The notes beneath the pieces are model-generated. The model worked only from the letters and a program-made list of their open reading frames with translations. It made no database searches and was not told where the DNA came from. This document shows positions 27,821 to 35,336 of a stretch of DNA of 41,310 nucleotides, piece by piece. Made by a program: the position numbers and the translations under genes. Numbering within the stretch: position 1 is the stretch's first letter; every line of letters starts with the position of its first letter. The DNA is from Promethearchaeota archaeon (lineage in GTDB: Archaea > Asgardarchaeota > Lokiarchaeia > Sigyniarchaeales > SOKP01): assembly GCA_014730165.1 (NCBI GenBank), contig WJIS01000181.1:1-41310 (forward strand). Direction: 5' to 3'.

Positions 27821-28204
27821 TTAATTAATAGTTTCGCAGAAAGGATTTCCATAGATATTTACGTAGATATCATCTATCTCTGTGAGTTGGTTGATATCAT
27901 TCGGTTCTGAAAGGTGATTATAAGACAGTTCGATGGACTTGAATTGCAGATATTTTTGAAGGTCAAGGATCCGCGATATTTTTTTATTATTCACCCAAAT
28001 TTCGAGTAAATTATCGGGTAGTTCCATATGATCTATATAAATTATCGAATTGCTTCTTAAATCGATGGTTTTCAATTTAGAGAGTAATTTCAGATTCCTT
28101 ACTTTAGATATCTAGTTTTGACTAAGTTTTAGATGTTAGATTTTTCAATGCTTCTAAGTTTTCGATCTCTGAGATTTGATTACCTATAAGATGCGAACGG
28201 ATTT
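27821..28204 (-). pseudogene. Decayed leucine-rich-repeat gene
   Basis: An open part of 84 codons (27821-28075) reads as LRR sequence (TIDLRSNSIIYI, LLEIWVNNKKI, FKSIELSYNHLSE). Upstream, the same strand encodes LRR-like sequence in other frames: IGNQISEIENLEALKNL near 28130-28192, then a stop and a frame change before ISKVRNLKLLSKLKTIDL joins the open part. The repeats are of the SDS22 type, unlike those of the intact LRR gene at 28814. The gene is therefore broken by at least one frameshift and a stop, next to a mobile-element remnant. Confidence 0.65.
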
Positions 28205-28390
28205 ATATATTATTGGAAGGGGTCCGGGACAGATAAGAAATCTTTTTTCTTTTTCAAGGTTAATAATAAAAAGAAAGATAAGTATTTAAAAATTGAAATG
28301 AATACTGAATGAGAATATGATATCAGGATTAATAGTCTAAACGGAATCTCAATTATAGACAATTTAGATTACTTATGGATATTTCATACA

Positions 28391-28442
28391 AACTTTATTG
28401 AAGCCTCCCCACCCTAAAAGGACAGGGATTCCTACGAGTCCG
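28391..28442 (-). mobile_element. Putative right end of IS200/IS605-type element
   Basis: Read on the minus strand, directly after the TnpB stop: a GAATCCCTG..TTTTAGGG..GGGGAGGCTTCAA pattern with hairpin arms CCCT/AGGG (28412-28415 and 28424-28427). Right ends of IS605-family elements have this kind of imperfect hairpin shortly after tnpB, overlapping the omega-RNA region. It is clearly more GC-rich than its surroundings. No matching left end or tnpA was found. Confidence 0.5.
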
Positions 28443-28829
28443 CTAAGCATTAGCTGGTGGGCATATCTTAGGGCTGTGTATCGTAGAAAATCCTTTCCAC
28501 TTGCAGAGAAACGATTCCTCCTTCAAAGAGGGTTGATGCGATAGCTCGTCAGAGTTCAGAAACTTTACCATTATATTAATAGCGGAATTTAGGTCTCTGT
28601 CCAACCGGTGACCACAATCGCACGTAATATCACGTTCGGACAACTCACACCTCACTCGTGTCCCGCATTTCGCACAAGTCTGCGTGGTATAGGATTCATC
28701 AATTCTTATTACTCTTTTACCCATTTTCTGTGCCTTATAGGTTAAGAATTGGACAAATCTCCCCGCTGAACCCGTGTTTTGCAGTGAGTGGTTGAGAGTC
28801 TTGTGTGCTTTATTTAATCTTTTTTTTTC
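28443..28829 (-). pseudogene. tnpB: 3' fragment of IS605-family tnpB
   Basis: About 128 codons of TnpB C-terminus against the usual 370-400. The frame reads RLNKAHKTLNHSL, FVQFLTYKAQKMGKRVIRID, then the zinc-ribbon domain ESYTTQTCAKCG with a second CDCG pair and the RuvC III motif DRDLNSAINI. An internal ATG (28724) makes part of it look like a small gene, but homology continues upstream to about 28820, overlapping the end of the intact LRR gene, before a stop at 28830-28832. The RuvC I and II parts are missing, so it cannot be an active RNA-guided nuclease. It is the remnant of an IS200/IS605-type insertion between two LRR genes. Confidence 0.8.
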
Positions 28830-29785
28830 TTAAATATGAAGTATTTATCTGTGATAGTCTTTTTGAAATCTTTGAGATTTCGAATTGAATCAGGAATCTG
28901 TTCATTATCAATGTTATTAAAGGATAAATCTAAGTAGTTAAGGTTTTTAAGATTTTTAATAGTCTCTGGAATGATTCTAATTTTATTGCCTTTTAGATTT
29001 AAATATTTAAGATTGCGTAAATTTCCAATAGACTCCGGAATAGTATCAATTATATTAGCTGAGAAATCTAGATGTCTAAGCTTTTTAAGTTTCCCGAATG
29101 AAACTGGAAATGTTTTGAGTCGAATGGAGGAGAGATCTAAATATTCCAATGAATATAATTGATTAATAGTGCTACACCATTCAGGATCTTTCTCATCTTC
29201 TATTTCATTTCCTGAAAGATCGAGATATTTTAAACTCTTCAGTTTTCCAAAATTTTTGGGTAACTCATATATTGGATTATATGATAAGTCCAAGATCTCT
29301 AATCTACTTAAATATGCGAGATTCTCAGGAATTTGAGAAAAGTAATTTTCTTCGGGTACAAAATAACTGATCATTCGAACATACCCTTTTTCATCAGTTG
29401 CGTAGACTGAATTAAAATACATATCATCCCAGCGAAAGTAATTTAATTTTCGTGCATTATCAATTTCAAATTGTTTAATTTTTACGAAGTATTCTATTTT
29501 TCTATACCCGCTCCGTTCTATGAAATTTTCCAGGTTCGTTTTAATCATACTTAAGATATCTTCTTTTTCCCGTTTGTCGAGTCCAAGGCTATTCAGGTCT
29601 CTAAATGGAAGTCTTCCATTTAAAAAATCTTCGAGATCTTGAGTTTCAATTTTTATGAATTGCCTTCCGGTTAAATATTCTAATAGCTCTAACACAGAGG
29701 CGTCACCATCAATTACCCCTTGATCTTTATACTTTTCACCGTGAAAGACCTTTCCCTCATAGATTTTTATATCTTTTTCTGACAT
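28814..29785 (-). CDS. Leucine-rich-repeat protein
   Basis: 323 residues. The N-terminal 145 residues form a domain I do not recognise, with an acidic helix (DLEDFLNGRLPFRDLNSL) and a strand pair around FRWDDMYFNSVYATDEKGYV. From about 150 to 305 there are six to seven LRRs of about 23 residues of the plant/bacterial type (L-x2-L-x-x-L-x-L-S-x-N-x-I-x2-I/L-P), for example LEILDLSYNPIYELPKNF and LKYLNLKGNKIRIIPETI. No signal peptide or membrane anchor, so cytoplasmic protein binding is likely. The last residues (KKKKD) and stop coincide with the start of the tnpB fragment, so the original C-terminus may have been altered by the insertion. Confidence 0.8.
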   Translation of the reverse strand: MSEKDIKIYEGKVFHGEKYKDQGVIDGDASVLELLEYLTGRQFIKIETQDLEDFLNGRLPFRDLNSLGLDKREKEDILSMIKTNLENFIERSGYRKIEYFVKIKQFEIDNARKLNYFRWDDMYFNSVYATDEKGYVRMISYFVPEENYFSQIPENLAYLSRLEILDLSYNPIYELPKNFGKLKSLKYLDLSGNEIEDEKDPEWCSTINQLYSLEYLDLSSIRLKTFPVSFGKLKKLRHLDFSANIIDTIPESIGNLRNLKYLNLKGNKIRIIPETIKNLKNLNYLDLSFNNIDNEQIPDSIRNLKDFKKTITDKYFIFKKKKD

Positions 29786-29878
29786 TTTGGTTTGATTTTT
29801 CTCTTTATTTAAATTAGGATTATTGTAGATTTAAATTTTTAGAGTCTGAAGATTTATTGTTTCTATAATTTTCAATTA

Positions 29879-30781
29879 TTATATAAATGGAATCCCACTA
29901 AAATGCAACTTTTGAAGTAAAGATTTTGCATAATAACTCTTTCGATCAATTTCAAAAGCTTTCTGGCAACACTTTATTGCCTCATCATAATTCTTTTGTG
30001 CTAAATATACTTCACCTAGATTACATAATACCTCAGTATTGTTAGGATCAATACGTAATGCTTTATTGTAGCACTCTATAGCTTTAGAATTGTCTCTTAG
30101 ATGTATAAAATACATAAGACCTAATGTGATCCACCCCTCTATCAATTCGGGATCATATTTAACAGCATTTTGAAGATATTCAATAGTCTTATTATATTTT
30201 ATTGACCTAAAAGTATAGATTGCTAAATTAAACCATGCTCCCGCAAACTTAGGATCTATTTCTAATGCTTTTTGATAACAATCTAATTCGTTTTTATATT
30301 TTCTTGAACTCCTATAACCAAGACCCAAACCATTTAATGCTTCTACTTTTGTATGATCGATATCTAGAGCTCTTTGGAAGCTGTTAATTGCTTTTTTGTT
30401 TTTATTTAAATAATAAAATGAGCAGCCCATTCCAACATAAGCATTTGCAAATTTTGGGTCAATTTCTAACGCTTTTTGGAAACATTTTAAAGCATCTTTG
30501 TATTGTATCAAATTATTATAAGCAAAACCTAAGCACACTTGAGTGATTGGACTTTGAGAATTTAATTCAACAGCAGTTTTTGAAAGAGTAAATACCTCTT
30601 TTTTACTGATGTACTTAAAATGGAGCTTAGAATGTACATACCCACTTAATCCCAAAGCTTCAGCATGGTTAGGATTAATTTTTAAAACTTTTTTTAACAG
30701 TTTCAAACTTTCTTCGAAATGTCTCACTTCTATTTCATTTACTGCTTTTTCAAACAAATTTTCTATTTTATTGGCATTCAA
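29879..30781 (-). CDS. TPR-repeat protein
   Basis: 300 residues made of about seven canonical tetratricopeptide repeats of 34 residues, each with the G/A-Y and A...P pattern (YKDALKCFQKALEIDPKFAN, NKKAINSFQRALDIDHTKVE, DEAIKCCQKAFEIDRKSYY). A short helix precedes the first repeat, and the end is a brief hydrophobic tail (GIPFI) with no catalytic domain. Such proteins are scaffolds for protein complexes. It lies 93 bases upstream of the intact LRR gene on the same strand, so the two may be transcribed together. Confidence 0.85.
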   Translation of the reverse strand: MNANKIENLFEKAVNEIEVRHFEESLKLLKKVLKINPNHAEALGLSGYVHSKLHFKYISKKEVFTLSKTAVELNSQSPITQVCLGFAYNNLIQYKDALKCFQKALEIDPKFANAYVGMGCSFYYLNKNKKAINSFQRALDIDHTKVEALNGLGLGYRSSRKYKNELDCYQKALEIDPKFAGAWFNLAIYTFRSIKYNKTIEYLQNAVKYDPELIEGWITLGLMYFIHLRDNSKAIECYNKALRIDPNNTEVLCNLGEVYLAQKNYDEAIKCCQKAFEIDRKSYYAKSLLQKLHFSGIPFI

Positions 30782-30856
30782 TTATTTCATCTAAATAATA
30801 GAATTTTAGATTAAAATATATTTATTATACAATAAAAAAAATTTAAAATTTACAAT

Positions 30857-31090
30857 TTATAATGTCTTTTTAGTGAGAATTTTAATTGTCCGCTCCAGAA
30901 GAACAACTATAATCATACCTATAAGACTCGTGAGACCGACTTGTAGGGCACTTGTTAGACCGTTAACTCTTTCAGGATGTGGACTCCCCCATGTAAGAGC
31001 ATCCTCGATGTCTTGATATTTAAAAGGTATTTTATTCTCCTGCTATAAAATAAGAAATCGATTCAGTTTAGGTGATTTCCCATTTTTCAT
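30857..31090 (-). pseudogene. Small membrane-protein reading frame with an in-frame TAG
   Basis: From ATG at 31088-31090 the frame runs 15 codons (MKNGKSPKLNRFLIL), meets TAG at 31043-31045, and continues without break for 61 codons to TAA (30857-30859). The second part contains DIEDALTWGSPHPERVNG, then one membrane helix (SALQVGLTSLIGMIIVVLL) with basic flank ERTIKILTKK. The stretch is clearly richer in G+C than the flanks, which argues for past or present coding. Between TAG and the helix there is no ATG, GTG or TTG; AGGAG at the TAG sits 7 bases before an ATA, a poor start. Options: nonsense mutation, read-through or pyrrolysine at TAG, or an unusual start. TAG does end the kinase gene at 1653, so TAG is a normal stop here. 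Family unknown. Confidence 0.45.
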
Positions 31091-31365
31091 AGGATTGATT
31101 TGACAATAATATATGTTTTCTTTTAAATACTGAACAATAGTGTATTTTTTCCTCTTTACTTATAAAATATTTTCAGCGTGACTTATAAGGTAATGTGGGA
31201 TTAGTTTGGTATAGTATATAAAACTATCAAAATTTTTTAATCCATTAAAAATGTCTTATTCGGTATTTTTAGAAATAATATCGTTCTTTTGTATGCTATT
31301 GGGGAGATTTATGAAGATCTTGTTAAGCTCGTCAAATAATTCGAAAAGGAAGCAAAAATAAACAT

Positions 31366-31385
31366 TTATATATGATATCACAATA
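31366..31385 (+). promoter_or_regulatory. Shared promoter/operator box of RHH gene 1
   Basis: TTATATATGATATCACAATA, identical to 32201-32220 before the second RHH gene and at nearly the same distance from the start (36 against 40 bases). It joins a TATA box (TTATATA) to the perfect palindrome TGATATCA. RHH dimers bind such palindromes, so autoregulation by the encoded proteins is a reasonable inference. Confidence 0.6.
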
Positions 31386-31421
31386 ATAATAATAACAAAA
31401 ATTTCTGGAAAGGCGAGAAAA

Positions 31422-31712
31422 ATGAAAATTGTAACCGTCAATGTGCCAAGAGAATTCATCCAAGCTATGGAAAAATTAACTGGTAATGATGGATTATATC
31501 CCTCGAGGTCAGAACTTATTCGATGCGCTGTGAGGGATTTTTTAATCAAAGAATTGAAGATGGCACGGAAACTTTCAAACTTTAACAAAAAGGAAAGCAT
31601 ACAGACTGATGATGAAAATATCGTTCAAATTCCCCTAGATGAGAATTCCGATGATGATGAGGCTGAACGTAATTTTAAAACATATAAGATAGTTAAACGT
31701 CTTGAATTTTAA
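31422..31712 (+). CDS. Short RHH transcription regulator (CdrS-like), paralog 1
   Basis: 96 residues. Residues 1-48 are a ribbon-helix-helix domain: strand MKIVTVNVP, helix FIQAMEKLTG, turn GLYPSRSELIRCAVRDFLIKEL. The P-S-R-S-E-x-I-R-x-A motif is that of the archaeal short RHH regulators to which haloarchaeal CdrS (cell-division regulator) belongs; equating function with CdrS is inference. A variable acidic linker ends in KTYKIVKRLEF, a tail shared with the paralog at 32261. The start ATG follows GGAAAGGCGAG. A pyrimidine-rich stretch with T runs (31762-31785) lies after the stop as likely terminator. Confidence 0.85.
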   Translation: MKIVTVNVPREFIQAMEKLTGNDGLYPSRSELIRCAVRDFLIKELKMARKLSNFNKKESIQTDDENIVQIPLDENSDDDEAERNFKTYKIVKRLEF

Positions 31713-31761
31713 AATAAAACCCATATATAAGGCTTTATCAAATAAATTCATTCCTTCCGAT

Positions 31762-31785
31762 CACCTCCCTCCTCTCTTTTTTTAT
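31762..31785 (+). terminator. Pyrimidine/U-tract terminator after RHH gene 1
   Basis: CACCTCCCTCCTCTC followed by a run of seven T and then ATTT, 50 bases after the stop. A similar CTTCTCTCTTTTT tract follows the second RHH gene. Archaeal termination commonly uses such U-runs. Confidence 0.4.
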
Positions 31786-31882
31786 TTCAAATATTTAGAG
31801 TGATTTATAAAGAGATCTTAAGAAATTAATCTTTTTTTATAAAAAATGATATTAAGAAAAAAAATATGGTCAAAAAGATCAA

Positions 31883-31927
31883 TTTTTTATAATTATTTCA
31901 CTTTTTGCGATTCTAAATTATAAAAAA
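31883..31927. repeat. Perfect 12-base AT-only inverted repeat
   Basis: TTTTTTATAATT (31883-31894) and AATTATAAAAAA (31916-31927) are exactly complementary with a 21-base loop. Could fold in RNA or be a chance product of AT-rich sequence. Confidence 0.4.
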
Positions 31928-32200
31928 GTTCAAGAAAAATTTATTTGGATGAACATTTTTAATTGTCTCTATTTTATATAGAAAAAAAAATTTTAGTCTT
32001 TATTATATAATAACTAACAGATTTTCTAAAATAATTAAAAAAGACATATATTTTTTTCAATACATAAGTATTATAAGAATTGAGGAAATTGCTGATATTT
32101 AAAAAATTAATACTTTAATAAAATATACTTAAATAGGAAACAAGATTATAGGTGAATCCGTAAAGAGATTTCGTCATATTAATCCGATAAAAATAAATCT

Positions 32201-32220
32201 TTATATATGATATCACAATA
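32201..32220 (+). promoter_or_regulatory. Shared promoter/operator box of RHH gene 2
   Basis: Same 20 bases as at 31366-31385, again with AAAAATAAA a few bases upstream and TAATAATA downstream, while the rest of the upstream sequence has diverged. The box ends 40 bases before the TTG start. Confidence 0.6.
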
Positions 32221-32260
32221 CATAATAATATAAAAAAAGTGTGAATTAAGGCGATTTAAA

Positions 32261-32551
32261 TTGAAAATTGTTACTGTAAATGTACCTGAGTCTTATATAG
32301 ATGCTATTGAAAAATTGGTTGGAGAGAACGGACTTTATCCCTCTAGGTCCGAGTTAATAAGATGTGCTGTTAGAGAATTCTTAATGAAAGAACTCAGAAT
32401 TGCGAAAAATATGAACATGTATGAAAGCAAGTCTGAGATGAAGGATTTTGACGAAAAAAAGTTTGTAAAAATACCTGTAGATAAGATGGAAAATGATGAG
32501 CCCGTGAGAGAATTCAAAACTTATAAAATTGTGAAAAGATTAGAATACTAA
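32261..32551 (+). CDS. Short RHH transcription regulator (CdrS-like), paralog 2
   Basis: 96 residues, same length as the paralog at 31422 and more than half identical by eye: MKIVTVNVP, GLYPSRSELIRCAVREFL and KTYKIVKRLEY are shared, the acidic linker is not. The start is TTG, fixed by alignment with the ATG of the paralog and by the conserved distance to the promoter box. Together the genes are a tandem duplication with retained control region. The products could form homo- or heterodimers and regulate each other. A pyrimidine-rich, T-rich tract near 32606-32631 probably ends the transcript. Confidence 0.85.
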   Translation: MKIVTVNVPESYIDAIEKLVGENGLYPSRSELIRCAVREFLMKELRIAKNMNMYESKSEMKDFDEKKFVKIPVDKMENDEPVREFKTYKIVKRLEY

Positions 32552-32854
32552 ACATACATCTCTACTAATCTTTAATTGAGATATAAGTATTAGAATGTTG
32601 GATCGCTTCTCTCTTTTTATTTTTTTCTTTTAATATTATCAGTTCGATCCATATTTCATTTCGGAAGAGATACTGATTTTCGAAACATACTAATGAAAAA
32701 ATTTCATTATCAATGAAAAAATTGAAATTTGTTTAATTTGACTACTTGCCAGAAATAGACAATAAAATAGTTTTTAACAATAATATTTAAAATATAATAA
32801 TTAATATTCTTCCAATACAACTATCTTTATACTTTAGATCATCATGGAAAGCTT
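32552..32854. other. Intergenic region after RHH gene 2
   Basis: 303 bases. Holds the T-rich terminator-like tract (32606-32631) and a small perfect inverted repeat, AATGAAA (32692-32698) with TTTCATT (32702-32708), whose left half recurs at 32712. No gene seen. Confidence 0.35.
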
Positions 32855-33733
32855 ATGATTCTACTGACGTATTTTAACAGGACTATTGGACCAGAATTAT
32901 ATCTAAGCGTCCCACAAAACTTGAAACAAAATTTAGACAGTAACTATGTTGCGCAAATTAAATCACTATTAGACACGAGTAATGAAGGATTTTTCAATCA
33001 TTATTTTTCTCCTGAATTTAAGACGGCTAATTGGATATTTACTATAGATTCGGAATGGGCGAGGGGATTTAAGGAAGTGGTTATGATAACAATTATTATC
33101 CGTGAAGAGGAACCAGATTTTTCTTATTATGAGCGTATTTTAGGTGAATTCAAGGAGAAAATTCGGAAGAAATCAGAAATCTACAAAGCTTTTTATATTA
33201 ATAAGAAAACTCAAGAAGGAAGGAATGAAATTTATGAACAATATGGAAGATTGAAGGAGGAACTTGATAGATTATACAAAATTGTCTCTATCAAAGTAGT
33301 TGAAACCGAAGGTAGTCTGGTTTCTCTTAAACAATTAAAAGAAACTAAATCTATCGAGATTTCAGATCAAATGCTTAAAAAAATTACAAATAATACTAAG
33401 AACTCTGAAAATTGTTTTATTGTGTTTAGAACTCGTGGTAAATCCACAAAAATAGATATTCTTCCTGTTGCTACAGATAAGATCTTGAGATTGACGATTA
33501 TTTTTGGAGAACAAATGACGGTGAAGATTATCCAGAAAATCTCTCAAATCTTTTCGAAATATGAAGAAACTGTTTCATTAGTTTTTACATCAGGTATATG
33601 TCAAGAGATTGATCGCTGTCTTTATGAAGTGTATATCAATGCGGACTTAGATAAATTGAATGAGATCATCGAGGAAATTTACAAGATCGAGGGGGTTCTG
33701 TCAATCCAAGTGAAATTAATTGAGACAAGCTGA
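32855..33733 (+). CDS. Longin-like protein with C-terminal ACT-like domain
   Basis: 292 residues. The start MILLTYFNRTIGPELYLSVP followed by helix and strands (ANWIFTIDSE, VVMITIIIREEEPDFSYYERIL) resembles longin/roadblock-type domains common in Asgard proteins, about residues 1-105. A coiled helix follows (NEIYEQYGRLKEELDRLYKI). Residues 205-290 show an ACT-like beta-alpha-beta-beta-alpha-beta order: ILRLTIIFGE, helix MTVKIIQKISQIFSKY, strand ETVSLVFTSG, strand RCLYEVYINAD, helix LNEIIEEIYKIEG, strand VLSIQVKLIE. ACT domains usually sense small molecules such as amino acids. The combination is unusual. It is followed after 61 bases by the GalT-family gene on the same strand. Domain calls are by pattern only. 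Confidence 0.6.
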   Translation: MILLTYFNRTIGPELYLSVPQNLKQNLDSNYVAQIKSLLDTSNEGFFNHYFSPEFKTANWIFTIDSEWARGFKEVVMITIIIREEEPDFSYYERILGEFKEKIRKKSEIYKAFYINKKTQEGRNEIYEQYGRLKEELDRLYKIVSIKVVETEGSLVSLKQLKETKSIEISDQMLKKITNNTKNSENCFIVFRTRGKSTKIDILPVATDKILRLTIIFGEQMTVKIIQKISQIFSKYEETVSLVFTSGICQEIDRCLYEVYINADLDKLNEIIEEIYKIEGVLSIQVKLIETS

Positions 33734-33794
33734 TCATTGATTAGATAGAGATTAATAATGCGATTATCTTTATTCATAATGAAGGGTAAATTAT

Positions 33795-35078
33795 ATGAAT
33801 AAAAAAAAAACACAAGAAAAGAAAAGAAAGACCCAATCCGATTACATCCCAAAATTCATGGAATGGGGAATAATTACCGAAAGAAATTTTAAGGGTATGG
33901 ACACTTATGATATTCCGATTAAACGTTGGGATCCTCTTTCAACTGTTTCTATAAAAAGTAAAGATTTCGGGTTAAGAGAGGAACATCGCCGTTTATATGG
34001 ACATTATGCCTATATTAGTCCTATACGCGGAAAAAGACCGAAAGGCTTTAAAGCTCAAGATAAAAAGAGTGAATTACTGGATTGTTCTGAACAAATATTA
34101 TCAAAAACGAAGGATGTATTTATGTCCATTACAGAAGGACGAGTTATATATGATACTGATGAACATCCAATTGGAGATGGATATACAATAATAATTTGTG
34201 AAGATAATAAAAGGAGAGATAATCCGTTTTCAAGTTTTCCACATAAAATTCAAAAAGTTCCTGAAAACACCAAAGCGTTGACCTTAATTAATAGATACCC
34301 CGCAATGGCGAGAATAATTGAAAAGGATGTTATGGAAACTATTGAAGAGTCCTTGCCTTCCCATCTTAGATTAGCAAGGGGTATTAATCTTGTTACAATC
34401 TCTAGAAATTTTTATCCATCAATGTGTTTTAATCTTGTACCCGAAGAAGTGCTTGCTGGAATTTTTATAAGTATGAAAGAAAGCATTCTTTATTGTATTC
34501 AAGAAGCGATCCAGAGAGATTATTATGATATTCCTGTATCACCATTTTTCAATATCGGAATGAAAGTAGGAGGTTCGCAACCCCGCCTTCATGGACAAAT
34601 CTATATTGATCTTAGCATGGACGGTCATGGAAGTAGATTGGAAGGCTTCTTAGAGGCATTTAAACAGATGGGAGATACTTGTCATTTATGTAAAACGAGT
34701 CACCAAAATAGTGATAGAATTATTAAAAAATCGGAATATTGGACATTTTATACCACTGGTAGTCCTGTGCGAAATTATCATATTAGATTCCATCCAAATG
34801 AACATATCCGTCGATTTTCCCAGTTAAATATCAATCAAATTAGTGATTTAGCTCATAATCTCAAAATAATTTTTCAAGCTTTGGATGATATTGAAGTAGA
34901 TAAGAATAGAAATATCATATTTAACTGCTGTCCTTTTCATTATGATGCTAATTTTCACTTCTTTGGAGATATCATCCCACATGAGGTTATCGGTGGAGCA
35001 GAAATGGCAGATGATATGAGAGTAGCACGAAAATTACCTCATTTAACAGCCAAAGAAATAAGAAAAGCCATTAAATGA
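33795..35078 (+). CDS. GalT-family (HIT superfamily) nucleotidyltransferase
   Basis: 427 residues. The N-half has YISPIRGKRPKGF, like the GalT opening, and LTLINRYPAMARI, like the VPNxFPA segment. The active-site loop reads GGSQPRLHGQ: the nucleophilic His of the GalT HPH triad is retained (H266) but the first His-Pro is replaced by Arg-Leu. A CHLC pair (C296, C299) may bind zinc. The C-half repeats HIT-like strands and ends with FHFFGDIIPHE. GalT transfers UMP between glucose 1-phosphate and galactose 1-phosphate; the altered triad suggests a different acceptor, such as another sugar phosphate or a nucleotide phosphorylase reaction. The nucleotidyltransferase gene downstream (258 bases, same strand) supports a sugar-nucleotide role. 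Confidence 0.75.
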   Translation: MNKKKTQEKKRKTQSDYIPKFMEWGIITERNFKGMDTYDIPIKRWDPLSTVSIKSKDFGLREEHRRLYGHYAYISPIRGKRPKGFKAQDKKSELLDCSEQILSKTKDVFMSITEGRVIYDTDEHPIGDGYTIIICEDNKRRDNPFSSFPHKIQKVPENTKALTLINRYPAMARIIEKDVMETIEESLPSHLRLARGINLVTISRNFYPSMCFNLVPEEVLAGIFISMKESILYCIQEAIQRDYYDIPVSPFFNIGMKVGGSQPRLHGQIYIDLSMDGHGSRLEGFLEAFKQMGDTCHLCKTSHQNSDRIIKKSEYWTFYTTGSPVRNYHIRFHPNEHIRRFSQLNINQISDLAHNLKIIFQALDDIEVDKNRNIIFNCCPFHYDANFHFFGDIIPHEVIGGAEMADDMRVARKLPHLTAKEIRKAIK

Positions 35079-35336
35079 CATTTTCATCAAAATGATTATC
35101 ACAAGATAAACTATTGACTCCAGTAATATCTTTTAGATATTATTAGGAAGATTTAAAAGATATTTAATAATTTATTGGATATCCACTTTTGTTAGCATCA
35201 CTTCTTAAATTACTCTTTTATTATATCAAATGTTCATTTAACTGAAAATAAACCATATAATTTTAAGAATTGAAAGTTATTATAGACTTAGGATATCTAA
35301 TTCATTCCAATTACAAATAAAAATTGAATATTTTAT

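Larger units (their letters stand above)
31713..32260. other. Region between the two RHH genes
   Basis: 548 bases, very AT-rich. It contains the terminator-like pyrimidine tract of gene 1 (31762-31785), a 12-base perfect inverted repeat (31883-31927) and, at its end, the promoter box of gene 2. No reading frame recognised. Confidence 0.45.

Noticed and set aside
28311-28326. Third copy of the RHH promoter box (TATGATATCA near 28316)
   Set aside because: Only ten bases match, there is no TATA element at the right place and no gene starts nearby.
28443-28724. Independent small zinc-ribbon gene
   Set aside because: Homology to TnpB continues upstream of its ATG, so it is the tail of a truncated transposon gene.
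30857-31090. Proof of pyrrolysine use
   Set aside because: Only one in-frame TAG was found, TAG ends the kinase gene at 1653 normally, and no pyl genes are in the window. Left as one option only.
31256-31600. 114-codon minus-strand frame over the first RHH gene
   Set aside because: Antisense to a clear RHH domain; the hydrophobic content comes from the complement of AT-rich codons.
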